Assembly (NCBI GenBank): GCA_964347545.1
Contig: CAYFZZ010000048.1
Span: 1 to 16,930, forward strand
Reading direction: 5' to 3'
DNA length: 16,930 bases
Origin: CS4-C045 sp964347545
GTDB taxonomy: Bacteria > Planctomycetota > Planctomycetia > Pirellulales > UBA7805
The translations under genes and the position numbers were made by a program. Within the stretch, counting starts at the first letter, position 1; every line of letters starts with the position of its first letter. The notes under the pieces were generated by a model. It was not told the origin of the DNA. It saw only the letters and a program-made list of their open reading frames with translations, and searched no databases. Shown one piece after another: positions 14,571 to 16,930 of this stretch.

Positions 14571-15404
14571 CTACAGCGGCGGCGGGCCGGGACCATCGTA
14601 AAACTGCGTGATGTCGATGCCCCCCTTGGCCTCCTCCTCGAGCAGCTTGAGCCGAGCTTCCAGGCGGTCGACGCGGCGGAGCAGGAGGGGGAGGACGTCG
14701 CGGCCCTGCTCGACCGGCTTCAACTGAGGGACCTCGGGGTAGCCCAGCTGGCGGTGCAGAGCGGCAAATAACAGGAGGGGGTCCTTGCCCCGGGTCGCGA
14801 CCGCAATCCGACCCTCTTTTTCGCCAAACAAGACCGGCGGCTCCTCCCCCCCAACTCGACCCGCCCGCCGCCGACGCTGGCGATAGTGCTGGCTGCGGAC
14901 GTAGATCAAGTCGCCCAGGTCGACCAGCCCCACCTGCCGCCGGACCGTCAGGACCCACTCCCGCCAAGGCTGGTCAAACACCGGGTCCTCCGCCACCGCC
15001 AGCAATCCCGGGTCGTACTTCAGCCGATTGCGACAGATCGATTCGAACTGATACAGGAACAGCCCCTGCCGCGTCGGCTCCCCCGCCCGATACTCCGCCT
15101 CCCGCTCCAAAATCAACAAGCCCACCTGCAGGTCCAGCCGACCCCGTTCGTCCTCGGCCTGCGACATGACAAACGTCTGAAAGGGGGTGAAATAGTGCGG
15201 CAACCGAGCCATGGCCGGGGCCAACACGCCGTGCATCATCAGTTCGCCAGAGAGAAAATCGAGCGCCAACGGCAATTTGGTGGTCGCCAGAATCTCCTCC
15301 CGGATCGTCGAGAGCACCTCCTGGCTGGGAATCGCTCGAGCCGTACGCTCACGCAACGCCCGGAAAAAATAAGCCTGCTCGATCAGCTCTTCACGCGGCA
15401 GCAT
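14571..15404 (-). CDS. Conserved hypothetical protein, soluble, function unknown
   Basis: The 277-residue protein has no signal peptide or membrane segment and no domain I can name. It starts MLPREELIEQAYFFRALRER, and its middle is rich in aromatic and charged residues: LPLALDFLSGELMMHGVLAP, HYFTPFQTFVMSQAEDERGR, LILEREAEYRAGEPTRQGLF, LYQFESICRNRL and VRRQVGLVDLGDLIYVRSQH. The C-terminal part has a coiled-coil-like LLLRRVDRLEARLKLLEEEA before a Pro-rich end. This composition suggests a real, conserved cytosolic protein, probably planctomycete-specific; that distribution is recollection, not shown here. The ATG at 15404 follows the heptamer array with no Shine-Dalgarno. Longer frames to 15836 run through the array and into ribBA antisense and are rejected. 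It diverges from ribBA. Confidence 0.72.
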   Translation of the reverse strand: MLPREELIEQAYFFRALRERTARAIPSQEVLSTIREEILATTKLPLALDFLSGELMMHGVLAPAMARLPHYFTPFQTFVMSQAEDERGRLDLQVGLLILEREAEYRAGEPTRQGLFLYQFESICRNRLKYDPGLLAVAEDPVFDQPWREWVLTVRRQVGLVDLGDLIYVRSQHYRQRRRRAGRVGGEEPPVLFGEKEGRIAVATRGKDPLLLFAALHRQLGYPEVPQLKPVEQGRDVLPLLLRRVDRLEARLKLLEEEAKGGIDITQFYDGPGPPPL

Positions 15405-15439
15405 GCGGGGTGCGGGTTTCGGGTTGCGGGTTGCGGGAT
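15405..15439 (-). repeat. Heptanucleotide array 1, five units, abutting the hypothetical gene start
   Basis: Read on the minus strand the units are ATCCCGC, AACCCGC, AACCCGA, AACCCGC and ACCCCGC, and the next base is the A of the ATG at 15404. Consensus is NNCCCGC. The array occupies the place where a ribosome-binding site would be expected. Confidence 0.92.
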
Positions 15440-15462
15440 GCGCAGTGGCTGGACGCACTTCG

Positions 15463-15468
15463 TATAAT
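15463..15468 (+). promoter_or_regulatory. Candidate -10 element (TATAAT) in the divergent region
   Basis: A perfect TATAAT lies in a short AT-rich island (about 15461-15480), the only one in this GC-rich intergenic region. It would give ribBA a leader of roughly 130 bases that includes heptamer array 2. No good -35 hexamer is visible 16-18 bases upstream. The minus strand reads TATTAT at the same place, so it could serve either gene. No FMN riboswitch conserved blocks were found between here and ribBA. Confidence 0.35.
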
Positions 15469-15531
15469 AATGTATTGATGGGATTGGGGTAGCGGTCAGC
15501 CCCCAAAGGGCGTGGGACTGCCGTCACCGGT

Positions 15532-15601
15532 ATCCCCCAACCCGCACCCCGCACCCCGCATCCCCCAACCCCCATCCCGAAACCCGCACCCCGCCCCCCG
15601 C
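15532..15601 (+). repeat. Heptanucleotide array 2, ten units, just upstream of ribBA
   Basis: Ten in-phase 7-base units run without interruption: ATCCCCC, AACCCGC, ACCCCGC, ACCCCGC, ATCCCCC, AACCCCC, ATCCCGA, AACCCGC, ACCCCGC and CCCCCGC. Five bases (CTGCC) separate the last unit from the ribBA ATG. Positions 3-5 of every unit are CCC; variation is confined to the other positions. Confidence 0.93.
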
Positions 15602-15606
15602 CTGCC

Positions 15607-16815
15607 ATGACATTTTCCACGATTGACGAGACGATTGATGCCATCGGGCGGGGGGAAGTGGTGATCGTGGTCGATGCCGAGGACCGCGAGAACGAGGGGG
15701 ATTTTGTGTGTGCGGCCGAGAAGGTCACGCCGGAGGTGGTCAATTTCATGATCCGCGCCGGGGGCCAGCTGTGCATGCCGATCCTGCCCGACGTCGCCGA
15801 CCGGTTGCAGCTGAGGCCGATGGTCAAGGACAACACGGCCCCCCTGGGAACCTCTTATACCGTACCGGTCGACCACCGCTCTTCCAAAACCGGCATCACC
15901 GCTCAGGAACGGGCCACGACCATCCGGGCGATTGTCGATCCGACCAGCAAGCCGATCGACTTTGTGCGACCGGGCCACCTGTTTCCCCTGACCGCCAAGG
16001 CGGGGGGCGTCCTGCGTCGAGCGGGGCATACCGAGGCGGCCGTTGACCTGGCGCGACTGGCGGGCCTGGCCCCGGCCGGGGTGCTGTGTGAAATCTTGGA
16101 CGAGCATGGGGACCGAGCCAGTCGGGACCGGTTGTTCGAGATTGCCGGGCAGCAGAAGCTGCAGATCATCTCGATTGAAGAACTGATCCGCTACCGGCGG
16201 GTTCGCGAAAAGCTGGTCTATCGCAAGGCGGAATGCCGGCTGCCCACCCGCTATGGAGAAGGCACGCTGATCGCTTACGGCGTGCAGTACGAAACGCAAG
16301 AGCCGCTGGTGCTGGTGTTGGGCGATCTGCAGAAAGCCGCCGCCCCCCTCGTCCGGCTGCACTCCTCCTGCTTTACCGGCGACCTGCTCGATTCGCTCCG
16401 CTGCGACTGCGGCGATCAATTGCAGCTGGCCCTGCAAATGATCGGCAATGAGGGAGTCGGCGTGCTGGTCTACTTGCCCCAGGAGGGACGCGGCATCGGC
16501 CTGGTCAACAAGATCAAGGCCTACCAGCTGCAGGATACGGGCCTGGACACCGTGGAAGCCAACCTCGCCCTGGGCTACCAGGCGGATACCCGCGATTACG
16601 GCGTCGGCATCCAGCTGCTCAAAGATCTGGGGCTCCGCCAAGTCCGCTTGCTGACCAACAATCCCAAAAAGACCGACGTCTTTATCTACGGCGGCTTCGA
16701 CCTGGAAGTGGTCGATCAAATCCCCATCGTCTCGCCGATTCACGAACACAACGTTCGCTATTTGGAAACGAAGCGCGACAAGCTGGGACACCGGCTGCCG
16801 GAACTGGGTCCCTAG
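15607..16815 (+). CDS. ribBA: Bifunctional 3,4-dihydroxy-2-butanone-4-phosphate synthase / GTP cyclohydrolase II
   Basis: The 402-residue protein carries both entry enzymes of riboflavin synthesis. Residues 1-200 are the RibB domain, making 3,4-dihydroxybutanone phosphate from ribulose 5-phosphate, with DAEDRENEGDF (23-33), GTSYTVPVDHRSSKTGI, DFVRPGHLFPL and RRAGHTEAAVDLARLAGLAP. Residues 205-400 are the RibA domain, opening GTP to the pyrimidine precursor. It has zinc ligands Cys255, Cys266 and Cys268 in SSCFTGDLLDSLRCDCG, PQEGRGIGLVNKIKAYQLQD (291-310), DTVEANLALG and LLTNNPKK. Both active sites look intact and length is normal for RibBA. The start at 15607 matches the usual RibB N-terminus, but the preceding bases are heptamer repeat with no Shine-Dalgarno. 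No riboswitch was recognised upstream. No other riboflavin gene is adjacent in this window. Confidence 0.96.
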   Translation: MTFSTIDETIDAIGRGEVVIVVDAEDRENEGDFVCAAEKVTPEVVNFMIRAGGQLCMPILPDVADRLQLRPMVKDNTAPLGTSYTVPVDHRSSKTGITAQERATTIRAIVDPTSKPIDFVRPGHLFPLTAKAGGVLRRAGHTEAAVDLARLAGLAPAGVLCEILDEHGDRASRDRLFEIAGQQKLQIISIEELIRYRRVREKLVYRKAECRLPTRYGEGTLIAYGVQYETQEPLVLVLGDLQKAAAPLVRLHSSCFTGDLLDSLRCDCGDQLQLALQMIGNEGVGVLVYLPQEGRGIGLVNKIKAYQLQDTGLDTVEANLALGYQADTRDYGVGIQLLKDLGLRQVRLLTNNPKKTDVFIYGGFDLEVVDQIPIVSPIHEHNVRYLETKRDKLGHRLPELGP

Positions 16816-16840
16816 CTCGCACACGGTTCCTGTAGGGACC
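16807..16840 (+). terminator. Inverted repeat spanning the ribBA stop codon
   Basis: GGTCCCTA (16807-16814) and TAGGGACC (16833-16840) are perfect 8-base reverse complements separated by 18 bases. The left arm includes the first two bases of the ribBA TAG stop. A competing hairpin, GGTTCC-TGTA-GGGACC (16825-16840), shares the right arm. No T run follows, so a terminator role is only possible. The rest of 16841-16883 holds no gene. Confidence 0.35.
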
Positions 16841-16883
16841 GGATCGTCGTCCGCGTTCCCGCCGACCCGGGATGGGTAAGCGG

Positions 16884-16930
16884 ATCCCGCATCCCGCATC
16901 CCGCCCCCCGCAACCAGAACCCCGCATCCC
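16884..16930 (+). repeat. Heptanucleotide array 3, running off the window end
   Basis: Units ATCCCGC, ATCCCGC, ATCCCGC, CCCCCGC, AACCAGA, ACCCCGC and a partial ATCCC follow in 7-base phase, 68 bases after the ribBA stop. Same consensus and strand as array 2. One unit (AACCAGA) is degenerate. The far end is not visible, so its relation to the next gene cannot be judged. Confidence 0.88.

Larger units (their letters stand above)
15405..15594. repeat. 38-base inverted repeat around the divergent promoter region
   Basis: The left arm 15405-15442 and right arm 15557-15594 are reverse complements at 35 of 38 positions. They are separated by 114 bases. The arms are built from the heptamer units of the two arrays, but their unit order also matches (ATCCC, AACCC, A-CCCGA, AACCCGC, ACCCCGC). 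This argues for duplication of a block rather than independent growth of simple repeats. The core holds TATAAT and a short imperfect hairpin near 15491-15522. Confidence 0.9.

Noticed and set aside
15443..15606. FMN riboswitch upstream of ribBA
   Set aside because: The conserved RFN blocks (AGGGGGC...GGGTGAAATTCC and GACCGGCGGT-like) are absent; the space is taken up by heptamer repeats.
15405..15606. CRISPR array
   Set aside because: The repeats are 7-base tandem units without spacers, and no cas gene is present in the window.
15496..16899. 467-residue minus-strand frame antisense to ribBA
   Set aside because: It is the complement of ribBA, and its ends translate heptamer repeats into Gly/Arg/Cys-rich low-complexity sequence.

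Overview
The window is GC-rich bacterial DNA that most resembles a planctomycete, probably of the Pirellulales. This placement is an inference from protein content: a DapL-type aminotransferase, zinc-ribbon domains on a MoxR ATPase and on a CBS protein, a 2-oxoacid:ferredoxin oxidoreductase of the fused alpha/gamma type, a large MoxR/DUF58 membrane operon, and heptanucleotide intergenic arrays. No rRNA, CRISPR, IS element or convincing tRNA was seen.

Layout. Bases 1-246 end an upstream unit with a likely terminator and lead into dapL (247-1479, +), a lysine/peptidoglycan enzyme. A 286-base gap with a candidate promoter and a purine-rich tandem repeat precedes a helical-repeat lipoprotein gene (1766-2683, +). 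Everything from 2731 to 15404 is on the minus strand. Read in its own 5'->3' direction it has three blocks. First is a conserved hypothetical gene (15404-14571) followed by a strong hairpin. Second is a four-gene unit made of a CBS protein, korA, korB and a zinc ribbon-CBS protein (14311-10238). Third is a seven-gene membrane/ATPase operon (10155-2731): RDD protein, SpoIIM-like protein, multi-pass membrane protein, DUF4129 protein, DUF4350 protein, MoxR AAA+ ATPase and DUF58 protein. Start and stop codons overlap at four of the six junctions. Divergent from the hypothetical gene, ribBA (15607-16815, +) encodes a bifunctional riboflavin enzyme.

How the genes work together. KorA and KorB should form a CoA- and ferredoxin-dependent 2-oxoacid oxidoreductase, most likely for 2-oxoglutarate in the TCA cycle. 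They are bracketed by two paralogous CBS proteins that may sense nucleotides. In the MoxR operon a cytosolic ATPase and its DUF58 partner are encoded with five membrane or envelope proteins. This suggests an ATP-driven membrane-associated maturation or assembly machine, but its substrate is unknown. DapL and RibBA are housekeeping biosynthesis.

The most unusual non-coding structure is the 202-base divergent intergenic region 15405-15606. Heptamer arrays (consensus NNCCCGC) sit directly against both start codons, leave no room for a Shine-Dalgarno site, and form a 38-base inverted repeat matching at 35 of 38 positions around a TATAAT-containing core. A third heptamer array runs off the end of the window.
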